Positions 45,957 through 54,767 of a stretch of 64,000 bases of DNA are shown here, one piece after another. Position 1 is the stretch's first letter, and each line of letters starts with the position of its first letter. Both the position numbers and the translations under genes were made by a program. The notes below the pieces were generated by a model. It was not told where the DNA came from. It was given only the letters and a program-made list of their open reading frames with translations, and made no database searches. This DNA comes from Thalassospira mesophila (GTDB lineage: Bacteria; Pseudomonadota; Alphaproteobacteria; Rhodospirillales; Thalassospiraceae): NCBI RefSeq assembly GCF_002115755.1, contig NZ_JFKA01000001.1:744001-808000 (forward strand). Direction: 5' to 3'.

Positions 45957-46559
45957 CTATTTCTTTTGGCTGTCTGTCGCATCGCGGGTTTGGCCCGGTT
46001 GCCACAAAATATCGTCCTTGCCGCCATTATTGGCGTGGCGCGACAGCACAAACATATGGTCCGACAGGCGGTTGATATAGCGTATGGCCTGCGGGTTGAT
46101 GTTTTCCTGCGCGGCCAGTTCAACCATCAGCCGTTCGGCGCGGCGCGAAACCGTGCGCGCCACATGCAGTTGCGCGGCCAATGCGGTGCCGCCGGGCAGG
46201 ATAAAGGATTTTAACGGGTTTAAATCGGCATTAATGGCGTCAATTTCATGTTCTAACCGGGTAACCTGGCTTTCAACAATGCGCAGGGCCGGGTATTCGC
46301 CTGCGTCATTGGTGCCATCGCCGGGGGTGCATAAATCCGCGCCCAGATCAAACAGGTCGTTTTGAATGCGCGCCAGCATGGCATCGATGTCGGGCGCATC
46401 GGCGCTGTGTAATCGGGCAACACCGATTACGGCATTTGTTTCATCCACCGTGCCATAGGCGGCAACGCGAATGTCGCTTTTGGCAACCCGTTTGCCGTTA
46501 CCAAGGGCGGTTTTGCCCTTGTCGCCCGATTTGGTGTAAATGCGTGTCAGCTGAACCAT
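45957..46559 (-). CDS. Cob(I)yrinic acid a,c-diamide adenosyltransferase, PduO type
   Basis: Attaches the adenosyl group to cob(I)alamin, producing coenzyme B12. 200 residues from ATG 46559; MVQLTRIYTKSGDKG is the standard N-terminus and binds ATP. RVAAYGTVDETNAVIG, then the C-terminal helices with ARTVSRRAERL and YINRLSDHMFVLSR, are the other PduO blocks. Its product is the cofactor of Ecm at 56.3 kb. Downstream of the HIG1-like gene. Confidence 0.94.
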   Translation of the reverse strand: MVQLTRIYTKSGDKGKTALGNGKRVAKSDIRVAAYGTVDETNAVIGVARLHSADAPDIDAMLARIQNDLFDLGADLCTPGDGTNDAGEYPALRIVESQVTRLEHEIDAINADLNPLKSFILPGGTALAAQLHVARTVSRRAERLMVELAAQENINPQAIRYINRLSDHMFVLSRHANNGGKDDILWQPGQTRDATDSQKK

Positions 46560-46652
46560 GTTGTGCGCGTTCGTTTCCTGTTTGGTTTCGTAATTGCCCG
46601 GTATCATCCGCAATGGTATTGATCCGGGCCTGTGTTTGTTTGGCGCGCTAGC

Positions 46653-46850
46653 CTAGCGGTGGCCCATCGCCATGACAGATAAAATCAGCAATAACAAAAT
46701 GGCCCCGGCCTGCGCGACAATGCGCCACTGCATCAGTTTGTTGGATGTCCGCGCACTTTTGCCGCGGGCCATGGTAATGATGCCCAGCACTAAAATGATG
46801 CCAACCGCCGCCATCGCCAGCAAAACACCGATTTGCAAAAACGCAGCCAT
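46653..46850 (-). CDS. HIG1-like twin-transmembrane small protein
   Basis: 65 residues from ATG 46850. Two hydrophobic helices flank a basic turn (ARGKSARTSNKLMQWRIVAQ), as in the HIG1 family whose mitochondrial members associate with respiratory complexes. Alphaproteobacteria often carry this gene directly before the adenosyltransferase and etfBA. Function in bacteria unproven. Confidence 0.85.
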   Translation of the reverse strand: MAAFLQIGVLLAMAAVGIILVLGIITMARGKSARTSNKLMQWRIVAQAGAILLLLILSVMAMGHR

Positions 46851-47232
46851 GTGTCGTCTCCGTTCGAACCCGCCTGATATGTAATCTGGCGCCATGTTTC
46901 AGCAAGGTGCCTGATCGTCTTTGGGGCAATTGCATATGGTACAACCGCTCCATTATGGATCAGGGCCGGTATGCTGCGTCAATCTGCCGGTCAGGGCAAG
47001 TTTTGCTGTAATGATTGTGAAAAAAAAGCCGGTTTGACCCGCCTGCCAGCGGCAATTTTGGCAAAAACACCGGGTTTTGCGTGTTTTGTATGGGGAAGGC
47101 TGCTCGGGTACTGGCAAAAGTGCAGGTGCACAAAAAAAGAAAGCCAGCGCCCAGGGAGAAGGCGCTGACTTCCGTCTTTTTTTGTTTGCTCGTGGGGATC
47201 TTAAGGCCGGTATTTAACGGCCGGTATCGGGG
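46851..47232. other. 382-bp gap holding a bidirectional terminator
   Basis: CAGCGCC (47145-47151) / GGCGCTG (47161-47167) has T runs on both sides (seven T at 47177-47183 on plus; TTTCTTTTTTT on minus). It most likely ends the EndoU transcript on the minus strand. The remainder, which must hold the HIG1 promoter, has no clear signal and no credible ORF. Confidence 0.65.
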
Positions 47233-47772
47233 TTATGTCCGGGGATAGGCGGTGTTGACATACCAGCCGGTATTATCGTGAAGCCAGTACAGGGTCAGTT
47301 CAAACTGGCTTCCCTGTGTTGTCACACAGGAAGGCCCCGACATGTTGTTGTGCTGTGCAGCATAGGCGATGGCGACAAGGACATCATCCTTGCTGCAGTG
47401 GTCGGGAAACATGGTCGATTTGGCTTTGTTGAACTGGTCGTGACCATCGCTGATCAGGAAATTATCCAGTTCATAAATGCCGTTGCTTTGCCAGTGCCCG
47501 CCCTGCCATTGCGAAACCACAAGGGCATGGCTGTAGCCATCAAATGTGATGGTGCCAGGTGTTTGACCGCCCGGCTGGGCATGAAAACCCACCGCGCCAT
47601 AACGGCCAATTTCACCGCAAAAGATATGGCGCTGGTTGATGTCGATGTGATCGACCGTCACAATTCGGGCCAGATTGTTGCAATTAACGGCGGCTGACGC
47701 GGTTTGGGCCAGTGCCATGGCACCGATAAAAGCCAGCAGAAAGTGCAGGGTCAGGCGAAGCCGGTTTCGCAT
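47233..47772 (-). CDS. Secreted EndoU-family ribonuclease
   Basis: 179 residues. Residues 1-27 are a Sec signal peptide ending in TASA. The mature domain follows the bacterial EndoU pattern: RHIFCGEIGRYGAVGFHAQPGG with His49 and His64, NGIYE, KSTMFPDHCSKDDVLVAI with Lys118, and the final WYVNTAYP. Four cysteines remain after cleavage (31, 52, 126, 149), fitting disulfides in an exported protein. EndoU enzymes cut RNA at uridines; many are toxin domains of larger polymorphic toxins, but this one stands alone. The orphan gene at 47.9 kb is upstream on the same strand. Confidence 0.75.
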   Translation of the reverse strand: MRNRLRLTLHFLLAFIGAMALAQTASAAVNCNNLARIVTVDHIDINQRHIFCGEIGRYGAVGFHAQPGGQTPGTITFDGYSHALVVSQWQGGHWQSNGIYELDNFLISDGHDQFNKAKSTMFPDHCSKDDVLVAIAYAAQHNNMSGPSCVTTQGSQFELTLYWLHDNTGWYVNTAYPRT

Positions 47773-47794
47773 GTCTGTTTTCCTTGTTCTTGCG

Positions 47795-47823
47795 ATACGG
47801 GGGCATGTGCCGTGCCCCCGTAT
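47795..47823 (-). other. Intercistronic hairpin before the EndoU gene
   Basis: Perfect 11-bp stem ATACGGGGGCA / TGCCCCCGTAT with a 7-nt loop between the orphan gene and the EndoU gene, without a T run. May set relative expression of the two genes. Confidence 0.6.
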
Positions 47824-47851
47824 GCTGTGAAGGCCAGGTTATGCGCTGCCC

Positions 47852-48484
47852 TTATTGGTGGAACAGGCCGCTTTTGCCGTCATAGGTCATGGCAATTTCG
47901 TTCACCCCGCCACCGAACTTGGCAACCGACTGTTTGCCGGTCACATCGGTGATGATGGTCGAGCTTTCGAAATGGCCTTCAAGCCAGATATAGACGTCGG
48001 TGTACGGCGTTACCTGGATCTGCTGGGTGGCCAGAACCGAATTGGCCGAAATCGGCTTGCGTTCCTGGATCTGCTGGTTGACCTGGGCGGTCTGCGAGAC
48101 GCCAAAGGTCAGGCAGGGATATTTGCCGTAAGACATGTCGTTCTGTGCGGCAAAGGTGCCCGACCCGACATCCGCACTTTTAACCGGCTGGCCAAAGGTG
48201 GCGCTGTCGCTGAAGGTGTAGATGGAGCCGGTCATGGCCGGGCCGGGCTGAACTTCCGACAATTTGGTGATTTTTTCGCCGTTTTTGCCAGTCGAGGCCG
48301 TCGAGGCGTAAATCCAGTATTCTTCCGACCACTGAATGGAATTGCTTTCAAACGGGTCAAAGGCCACCCAGATCACACTGACCGAAGAATTGCCCACCGG
48401 CTTGGCAAGGGCGATTTTCTGTTGTGCGCCGTTGATGATGTTCAGGTCGGCGGGATCAACGTTAAGGGTGAGGGTAAAATCCAT
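47852..48484 (-). CDS. Orphan cytoplasmic-looking protein (210 aa), unknown family
   Basis: Not recognised. 210 residues without signal peptide or membrane helix, rich in Ser/Thr/Gln/Val with alternating hydrophobics, so probably a beta-sandwich. Distinct strings are SVIWVAFDPFES, QWSEEYWIYAS, GSGTFAAQNDM and VYIWLEGHFESS. A single cysteine. The start ATG 48484 follows a GGAG. Together with the EndoU gene it forms a two-gene unit; it might be a carrier, an immunity-like partner, or a ligand-binding protein. None of these can be shown from sequence. Confidence 0.7.
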   Translation of the reverse strand: MDFTLTLNVDPADLNIINGAQQKIALAKPVGNSSVSVIWVAFDPFESNSIQWSEEYWIYASTASTGKNGEKITKLSEVQPGPAMTGSIYTFSDSATFGQPVKSADVGSGTFAAQNDMSYGKYPCLTFGVSQTAQVNQQIQERKPISANSVLATQQIQVTPYTDVYIWLEGHFESSTIITDVTGKQSVAKFGGGVNEIAMTYDGKSGLFHQ

Positions 48485-48550
48485 TTTGGTCTCCTGCTGT
48501 TTTGTTTTTGGCTGAGCGTTTTGCTCGCCGACAGAAGTAGGCTAAAAAAA

Positions 48551-48569
48551 ATACTCCTATAACGGGTAT
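48551..48569. promoter_or_regulatory. Dyad in the divergent promoter region of the Mor-like gene
   Basis: ATAC-T-CC-TATAAC-GG-GTAT is an imperfect dyad in the 129-bp gap between the orphan gene and the Mor-like activator. Mor-type proteins bind dyad sites near -35, so it is a candidate site. Confidence 0.35.
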
Positions 48570-48613
48570 GATTCCACTGAGACAATATTTTAAATGGCTT
48601 TAAGGTGTCGGTG

Positions 48614-49087
48614 ATGGAAACCGTAACCAAAGGCAAGAAGATGGAGCGTCAAATCTTTAAAGGTTTTCCGATCTATGATCAGGTGGCCTTCGCGACTCTT
48701 GAACAGCTATTCGAAGAAAACCGAGGATTGGTAATGGCTTCACTGCCATGGCTGGTCGCCGAACTGATCGAGGATTTTGGCTTTCGCGCGGCGCTTGAAT
48801 TTGTCTATTGTCACGGTGGACGCAAGATTTACCTGCGCAATGATCGCGCCGATCTGGCTCGGAAAATGGATCTAAATATCTCGCAAAAGTTGCATGAGCG
48901 TATTTTGAACCTGTCGAGCAGCAGCGGATATGTTGAAATTCCATCCCCGTGGGGGGTATCGGAATCCATCCGCCGGGCGCTGATCATGGGCGATTTCAGC
49001 AAGGGCATGAACCGCGAGGAAATCCGCCAGACCTATGGCTTGTCGAGCCGGGCGCTGACCAATATTTTCAGCGTCAACAAACACTAG
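48614..49087 (+). CDS. Mor-like (Mu middle-operon regulator type) transcription factor
   Basis: 157 residues from ATG 48614 (AAGG 8 nt upstream; ATG 48641 possible). The middle has FVYCHGGRKIYLRN, matching the GG..IY(I/L) strand of the Mor/C family dimerisation domain, and the C-terminus has the helix-turn-helix NREEIRQTYGLSSRALTNIF. The family comes from Mu-like phages, but homologues occur as stand-alone bacterial genes. No phage genes flank it. Likely activates the divergent orphan/EndoU unit. Confidence 0.7.
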   Translation: METVTKGKKMERQIFKGFPIYDQVAFATLEQLFEENRGLVMASLPWLVAELIEDFGFRAALEFVYCHGGRKIYLRNDRADLARKMDLNISQKLHERILNLSSSSGYVEIPSPWGVSESIRRALIMGDFSKGMNREEIRQTYGLSSRALTNIFSVNKH

Positions 49088-49121
49088 ACCGGCCATCAGG
49101 CATTTTCACAATGGGCGATAT

Positions 49122-49165
49122 GCCCCTGTGTTGTGGTGTTAGGCCACAGGCAGGGGCGTTTTTTT
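49122..49165 (+). terminator. Terminator of the Mor-like gene
   Basis: GCCCCTG (49122-49128) / CAGGGGC (49151-49157) with an inner GTGG/CCAC helix, followed by seven T. Confidence 0.88.
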
Positions 49166-49251
49166 GCCTGGCAATTGTGCTGTGTGCTTTTCATTCGGGG
49201 CCCGAGCGATTACCAAGGCAGTCGGATTACACTTTAAATGGGCCCCACACC

Positions 49252-50418
49252 ATGAACAGCCGTATCAAGGACGCCGCACTGGCCGCGCACATTACCGATG
49301 AAGCACTGGCCTGGCGCCAGGTGATTTGCCCGGTGACCGCCGCCTATGGCAAATATGTTGCCCGTCGCGATTTGCACGGCAAAACCATTGTCAGTTTTCA
49401 GCATGTCCTCGAAGATACCATTCCCACTTTGCTGCCTTTTGTGCAGGCTGGCGCAAAGGTAAAAGTTGGCGCGTGCAACCCCGACAGCACCGATGACGCC
49501 GCTGCGGCCTATCTGGCGCAAAACGGCGTCGAGGTGCATGCTTTTTCCGGCATGACACCCGATGAATATGCCCAAAGCATCGATATCCTGTCGAATGAAC
49601 CGGCCGATATTATTGCCGATATGGGCGGGGAGCTGATCGAGGCCTTTGTTAAAAAGGGCCATCAGGTTGACGGGGCGCTGGAAGCCACCACAACCGGGGT
49701 GCATCGGGTTGAAAAGCTGGAGCTGAATTTTCCGGTTTTTAACTGGAACGACATTGCGATCAAGGACCGCCTGCATAATCGCCATCATGTGGCGCAGGAA
49801 ATGTGGCCGGTATTTTCCAATGTTACCGGCTTGGCGTTGTATGGCCGCACCGTGCTGGTGATCGGCTTTGGCCCGGTCGGGCGCGGGGTGGCCGAACGGG
49901 CGCGCAACCTGGGGGCTGTGGTATCGGTGGCCGAACGCGACCCGGTCCGCGCGCTTGAGGCCCAGCATCATGGCTGTGCGGTGGTTGACCTTGAAGCCGG
50001 GCTTAAAAACAATGCCATCATTGTCACCGCCACCGGCCTTTCGGGCATTTTGGGCAAGGTGCAGTTAAAACAGCTGCGGCGCGGGGCTGTTTTGGTCAAT
50101 GTCGGCCATTCCAATACCGAAATTGATGTGGCCTGGCTCGATACCCTGCCCAAAACCCGGATGCGCCGCCATATCGAACGCTTTGATCTCGGCGACGATA
50201 AACAGGTTTATCTGCTTAACCGTGGCAGTTTGCTTAATCTGGCACCGGGTATGGGCGGGTCAGGCAAGGATCTGTTTGATCCGTTCTCGGCCATTTTGCT
50301 GCGCGGCATTGACTGGCTGGCATCGGGCGGGGCATTGTCGTTCAAGCCCGGTTTCTGGGCTTACCCGGCTGAACTTGAAGCCGAAATTGCGCAGCGGATT
50401 TTGGCATCGCATAGCTAG
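49252..50418 (+). CDS. Adenosylhomocysteinase-like protein with altered active site
   Basis: 388 residues of the SAH hydrolase fold. The NAD-binding motif GFGPVG is at 205-210, CNPDSTDDAAAAYL matches the substrate domain, and His51 and Lys171 align with the conserved His55 and Lys186. Several catalytic positions differ from classical enzymes by eye alignment: DMGGEL (123-128) puts Met where Asp131 should be, EATTTGVH (144-151) puts Ala at Glu156, and KDRLHN (171-176) puts His at Asp190. The C-terminal HYRY extension is missing. So it is probably not an ordinary SAH hydrolase. Confidence 0.8.
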   Translation: MNSRIKDAALAAHITDEALAWRQVICPVTAAYGKYVARRDLHGKTIVSFQHVLEDTIPTLLPFVQAGAKVKVGACNPDSTDDAAAAYLAQNGVEVHAFSGMTPDEYAQSIDILSNEPADIIADMGGELIEAFVKKGHQVDGALEATTTGVHRVEKLELNFPVFNWNDIAIKDRLHNRHHVAQEMWPVFSNVTGLALYGRTVLVIGFGPVGRGVAERARNLGAVVSVAERDPVRALEAQHHGCAVVDLEAGLKNNAIIVTATGLSGILGKVQLKQLRRGAVLVNVGHSNTEIDVAWLDTLPKTRMRRHIERFDLGDDKQVYLLNRGSLLNLAPGMGGSGKDLFDPFSAILLRGIDWLASGGALSFKPGFWAYPAELEAEIAQRILASHS

Positions 50419-50472
50419 TGGCCAATGGTCAAAGGCCAATGGCGGTTTCTTTTTCAAATGTGGTTAAAAGGC

Positions 50473-50502
50473 GCAGCCTGCCGGTTTTGGCAGCGCTTTT
50501 TT
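50473..50502 (+). terminator. Terminator after the AhcY-like gene
   Basis: AGC-CTGCC / GGCAG-CGCT stem with one bulge and a 6-nt loop, followed by six T. Confidence 0.65.
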
Positions 50503-50519
50503 ACCAAATGACGCCGTCC

Positions 50520-52640
50520 TCAGGCACGATAGCCGATGCGCAAATTGCCCCAATGTTGGCCGCTTACCATAATCGGCACATCGCATTCCTTCATAAATAC
50601 AACCTTGTCGCCCATGTCGCGGAAATAGGTTTGCAGCAATACCGGTTTGGTGTTGCGCGCCGCCATGAGCCCGGCACGGTCGTCAAAAATGCGGCGGTTG
50701 CGGGCATTGCCAGTGTTCCAAAGCGGGTCGTTGGGCCGCTGGGGTTGGCTAAATACCTTGTTATGGGTCGGTAAATATCCGTTCTGGTCAACTGCTGCGA
50801 CAAACACAATATGGGCATCCTTGCCCAGGGTGCCTTCCTGCAAGGGGGCAAAATGGGTGTCGGTGAAATTTAGAAACGCGGTGGTAAACTGTTTGGGGTC
50901 CGTCCCCTCGATCACCTGATAACGCGGTGTCATCAGTTCATCGATTTTAAGTTCCCCGCGTCGCACCGCATCGTCAAACAGTTTGCCCAGTTGCTGTGCC
51001 AGCGGTTTGCCCAGTTCGGCAATTTTTTCGTCATGGGTGCGGGTTTTGACCAGCATCTCGTCGATCACCTTGTGGGCTTCGGCGGTAAGCTGGTCAAACT
51101 GGATATGCGCGCCAAGGCTTGAAACCGCCTTTAAGGTGCCATGCAGTTTTGTGTCGCCGTCCAGCGTAATCGACACCGGCTTTCCGGCATCTTTTTCGCT
51201 GGCATCAATCCGGGCCAGCAAGCCTGCGGTCGACATGTCGGCGGTGACACCGGTCCGGGTTTCGCCCTTGCCAAAATCAACCACAATATCAACGGCAATC
51301 GGCACCCGGCGGCGGGGTTTGTTTTGGCTGGTGCCATCGGCACCGGCATTGGCATCCGACCCGGTTGTGCGCAAAACCGCGCGGAAACGCTGGTCCATTT
51401 CCGTTACATCGCGGCGGATATGGGTGGCCAGCCCACGCAGGTTTTCCGATGTGTCCCGCGCATTTTGTGCCTTGCTGTGCGCCAGCCCGATATTGTCGGC
51501 AATGCCCTTCATATGGGTGGAAACTTCCTGGGCACTGCCCGAAATTTCATTGATCGCGGCAGTTTGCTGCTCTACCGAGGCGGAAATATCGTTCGACAGG
51601 CGGCTTACCTCGTCAATTGCCCCGCCAATGCCTTCAATCGCGCCAACTGCGGTCGATGTTGCCTGCTGGATTGCCTGAATTTGGGCATTGATGTCGGAAA
51701 TGGCTTTTTCGGTTTGGGTGGCAAGGTTTTTAACCTCGTTGGCAACCACGGCAAAGCCCTTGCCGGCATCGCCAGCCCGCGCGGCCTCGATGGTGGCATT
51801 GAGTGCCAGCATTTTGGTCTGGTCGGAAATGCGTTTGACAATATCAACCACCTTGCCAATTTCACCCGCCGTGCTTGACAGGCTGGCCATGGTGCCGGTG
51901 GTTTCATCCACCCGGGCAACAGCCTGCCCGGCGATATCGCTGGTCTGGTGAATGCGCTGGGCAATTTCGTGGCTTGATGCCTGTAATTCCTCGGTCGCCG
52001 AGGCCACGGTGGCAACATTGCCGCTGGCAATGGCGGTGGTTTCGGTAATGCGTTCCACCAGTTTGGACAACTCGCGCGAATCGGTTTCCATAATTTGCGA
52101 AACGTCATTCATCCGCCCGGCCTGAAAGCCGACTTCGGAAATCATATTGTCGGTTTCGCGTTCAATAATTTCGGAAATCGCCTGTATTTCGCGGGTGGTG
52201 CGGCTATCGGCACCTGTTGGGCCGGTTTTGACCATCTGCCCCAGAACGGCCCCCATATCGGTGCAAAATGTGGTGCGCAGGGCATCGGCGCACAATTGGG
52301 CCTTGTTGCCGCGCATATTTGCCGCCACATGGCGCAGGGCGGTCGACAGGGCATGTTCGTATGCACTTGCCAGCACGGTTGTACTGGCGGTGGGAAACAG
52401 GCCCGTTACCGGGTTGCGGGCCAGCTCGCGGCTGATGGTTTCGGGGCCACTGGCACTGAATAAATCCTGCCAGTATTGCGCCATTGCGGTTGCTTTTTGG
52501 CTGGCATCGGGCGGTGGGGTGTCGGCGAAATCGGCGATAAAATCCCTGGCGATCTGGCCAAGGTGCGGGGATATGACATCAAATGCAGCGCTGGCATAGG
52601 GCAGCGAAGCAGCCCCTGCGGCTGCCTGGCGAATATCCAT
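50520..52640 (-). CDS. Soluble methyl-accepting chemotaxis protein fused to a PilZ-like domain
   Basis: 706 residues from ATG 52640 (AAGGAG), no membrane helices. Residues 1-170 are helical and recall a globin-type sensor (QYWQDLF at 56-62, GLFPT at 80-84, SAYEHAL at 92-98), but Asn76 stands where the haem histidine is expected. A coiled signalling domain at ~175-410 has the conserved tip at 276-307. Residues ~442-540 look like PilZ ([14 protein letters not shown] at 468-473), with an incomplete first Arg motif. The last ~145 residues ([16 protein letters not shown]) are a Cache-like domain seen in other cytosolic MCPs. Confidence 0.85.
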   Translation of the reverse strand: MDIRQAAAGAASLPYASAAFDVISPHLGQIARDFIADFADTPPPDASQKATAMAQYWQDLFSASGPETISRELARNPVTGLFPTASTTVLASAYEHALSTALRHVAANMRGNKAQLCADALRTTFCTDMGAVLGQMVKTGPTGADSRTTREIQAISEIIERETDNMISEVGFQAGRMNDVSQIMETDSRELSKLVERITETTAIASGNVATVASATEELQASSHEIAQRIHQTSDIAGQAVARVDETTGTMASLSSTAGEIGKVVDIVKRISDQTKMLALNATIEAARAGDAGKGFAVVANEVKNLATQTEKAISDINAQIQAIQQATSTAVGAIEGIGGAIDEVSRLSNDISASVEQQTAAINEISGSAQEVSTHMKGIADNIGLAHSKAQNARDTSENLRGLATHIRRDVTEMDQRFRAVLRTTGSDANAGADGTSQNKPRRRVPIAVDIVVDFGKGETRTGVTADMSTAGLLARIDASEKDAGKPVSITLDGDTKLHGTLKAVSSLGAHIQFDQLTAEAHKVIDEMLVKTRTHDEKIAELGKPLAQQLGKLFDDAVRRGELKIDELMTPRYQVIEGTDPKQFTTAFLNFTDTHFAPLQEGTLGKDAHIVFVAAVDQNGYLPTHNKVFSQPQRPNDPLWNTGNARNRRIFDDRAGLMAARNTKPVLLQTYFRDMGDKVVFMKECDVPIMVSGQHWGNLRIGYRA

Positions 52641-52750
52641 GGGACGTCTCCTTTGGATTAACCGGGTTTTTCCCCGATAATTCATTTTGTTGTCATGAAG
52701 CCTATCTCTATATGGGGGGCGATGTCATATTGTACTTTAGGTTGATATAC

Positions 52751-52781
52751 AAAAAAACGGGTGCCAGCATGCTGACACCCG
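52751..52781 (-). terminator. Terminator of the ccrA-mcd operon
   Basis: CGGGTGCCAGC / GCTGACACCCG stem (one mismatch, 2-nt loop) followed by seven T on the minus strand. Confidence 0.9.
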
Positions 52782-52832
52782 CAAGGCTGGGCCAGATGGC
52801 CCCGGTTCGGTTGGGGGGATCAGGGTGCGATT

Positions 52833-54509
52833 TTAGCGCCCCAAAAGCCCACGGGTCACGACCTGCGCCTGTATTTCGGCCGCCCCTTCAAAAATGTTCA
52901 AAATCCGCGCGTCGCATAACACCCGGCTGATCTGGTATTCGGTGGCATAGCCATTGCCGCCATGAATTTGCAGGGCATTATCGGCGTTGGACCATGCCGT
53001 TCGTGCGCCCAGCAATTTCGCCATGCCCGCCTCGATATCACAGCGAATGTCCTGGTCTTTTTCGATGGCGGAAAAATAAGTCAGCTGGCGGGCAATCATG
53101 GTTTCAACCACCATCCAGGCGATTTTGCCATACACACGCGGAAAGGCATAAAGCGGTTTGCCAAACTGGATGCGGTCCTGGGCATAGCGCATGCCAATTT
53201 CCAGCGCATTTTGCGCCACGCCCACCGCCCGGGCCGCAGTCTGGATACGGGCGGATTCAAACGTTGCCATTAATTGTTTAAAACCCTGGCCTTCCACTCC
53301 ACCCAGCAGGTTTTCGGTTGGTACACGAAAACCATCAAACCCCAGTTCATATTCCTTCATGCCGCGATAACCCAAAACCTCGATCTCGCCGCCACTCATG
53401 CCCTTGGCGGGAAACGGGTTTTCATCGGTGCCACGCGGTTTTTCGGCCAGTAACATCGACAGGCCGCGATACCCTGCCTGATCGGGGTTGGTGCGCGTCA
53501 TTAATGTCATTAAATCAGACCGGGCGGCATGGGTGATCCATGTTTTGTTGCCTGTAACGCTGTAATGATCACCATCTTTCACCGCGCGGGTGCGCAAATT
53601 GGCCAGGTCGGACCCGTTATTGGGTTCGGTAAAGACAGCGGTGGGCAAAATTTCGCCCGATGCCAGCTTGGGCAGGTAATGGTCCTTTTGCGTATCGGTT
53701 CCGCCAAGGCGGATCAGTTCGGCGGCAATTTCGGACCGCGTGCCGAGTGATCCCACCCCGATATAGCCGCGCGATAATTCCTCGGTTACCACACACATGG
53801 CGGTTTTGCCCATGCCAAGGCCGCCAAATTCTTCGGGAATGGTCAGGCCAAACACACCCAGTTCGGCCATCTCATTGACAATTTCAATTGGAATTAACTC
53901 GTCGCGTTCGTGCCAGCCATGGGCGTGCGGGCTGACTTTTTCGTCAACAAAACGGCGAAACTGGTCGCGCACCATATCAAGGGTGTCATCCTCCAGCCCG
54001 CTATGGCCAAATTGGCCACTGGCAAGGCTGTCGCTGATCTCATCGGCAATGGCGCGGCGCACCGCATCGACATTGCCCTGCGCGATCAGGGTTTGCACCG
54101 ATATATCGGCGTTAAATTTTGCAATGTCTTCGGGGGCTGTGCCCATGGCGCCAAGGCGAATGATTTCACCTTGCGACATGGCAATGCCGCCCGAAATCTG
54201 AGCCAGATATTCGCCAAAGGCGGCCTGCAAAATCAGTTGTTCCAACCGCCCGAATTTGCCTTGCTGTTCCAGCCGCCCGGCCCATGCGCGCATTTGGCGC
54301 AGTGCGTTAACATAGGTGGCAAACCACGCAAAGCCGTGGGCCGCAAACTGGTGCTTTTCCATCAGTCCGGCGTCGAGTTTGCCATCGGGGCAAATGGCGG
54401 CGCTGACTGCGTCGCGCGTGGCATCATAAAGCGGGCTCAGGGCGGAAAGGGCGCCGTCACACAGGGATGTCAGCTTGGCGATCAGGGCGTTTTCTGTTGT
54501 GGCGTTCAT
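52833..54509 (-). CDS. mcd: (2S)-methylsuccinyl-CoA dehydrogenase
   Basis: Acyl-CoA dehydrogenase fold, 558 residues. An N-terminal extension of ~150 helical residues precedes the usual core (DQFRRFVDEKVSPHAHGWHE, then TEPNNGSDL, KTWITHA, RVYGKIAWMV and HGGNGYATEYQI). Length and extension match Mcd, and the gene follows ccrA on the same strand with ecm nearby, so I assign the flavin-dependent oxidation of methylsuccinyl-CoA to mesaconyl-CoA. Electrons should go to ETF. A generic acyl-CoA dehydrogenase is the alternative. Confidence 0.88.
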   Translation of the reverse strand: MNATTENALIAKLTSLCDGALSALSPLYDATRDAVSAAICPDGKLDAGLMEKHQFAAHGFAWFATYVNALRQMRAWAGRLEQQGKFGRLEQLILQAAFGEYLAQISGGIAMSQGEIIRLGAMGTAPEDIAKFNADISVQTLIAQGNVDAVRRAIADEISDSLASGQFGHSGLEDDTLDMVRDQFRRFVDEKVSPHAHGWHERDELIPIEIVNEMAELGVFGLTIPEEFGGLGMGKTAMCVVTEELSRGYIGVGSLGTRSEIAAELIRLGGTDTQKDHYLPKLASGEILPTAVFTEPNNGSDLANLRTRAVKDGDHYSVTGNKTWITHAARSDLMTLMTRTNPDQAGYRGLSMLLAEKPRGTDENPFPAKGMSGGEIEVLGYRGMKEYELGFDGFRVPTENLLGGVEGQGFKQLMATFESARIQTAARAVGVAQNALEIGMRYAQDRIQFGKPLYAFPRVYGKIAWMVVETMIARQLTYFSAIEKDQDIRCDIEAGMAKLLGARTAWSNADNALQIHGGNGYATEYQISRVLCDARILNIFEGAAEIQAQVVTRGLLGR

Positions 54510-54657
54510 GGCATTATCCTGTCAGGCGGCACCTTGCGGCACACATCACGGTAAGGCGTTGGTCGTGCAAGTGGCGGTGTTTGTGCGTCATCGGGGCCAA
54601 TATGATGCGACGCCCGGTTTAAAGCACAAAGATATTTATAAATGAAAACCGGGACGT

Positions 54658-54693
54658 GATCCTGCCCGTAACGGGCGAGGTTCGGGCAGGATC
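54658..54693 (-). other. Intercistronic hairpin between ccrA and mcd
   Basis: Perfect 11-bp stem GATCCTGCCCG / CGGGCAGGATC with a 14-nt loop in the 258-bp gap. No adjacent T run, so it is likelier to be an RNA-stability element or partial terminator. Confidence 0.6.
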
Positions 54694-54767
54694 GCGCCGG
54701 TCACAGTCGAAAGTGGCAAGGGATGCGTGTCGAGGGAACCAAACCATCATCGCCCGCCATGTGGGAT

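Noticed and set aside
46971..47168. 65-codon ORF with CCNDC motif upstream of the HIG1-like gene
   Set aside because: No ribosome site, ends in the terminator hairpin, and the cysteine pattern is not continued into a metal site.
48614..49087. Prophage remnant suggested by the Mor-like gene
   Set aside because: No other phage-like gene, attachment site or integrase lies nearby; Mor-like regulators also occur as stand-alone bacterial genes.
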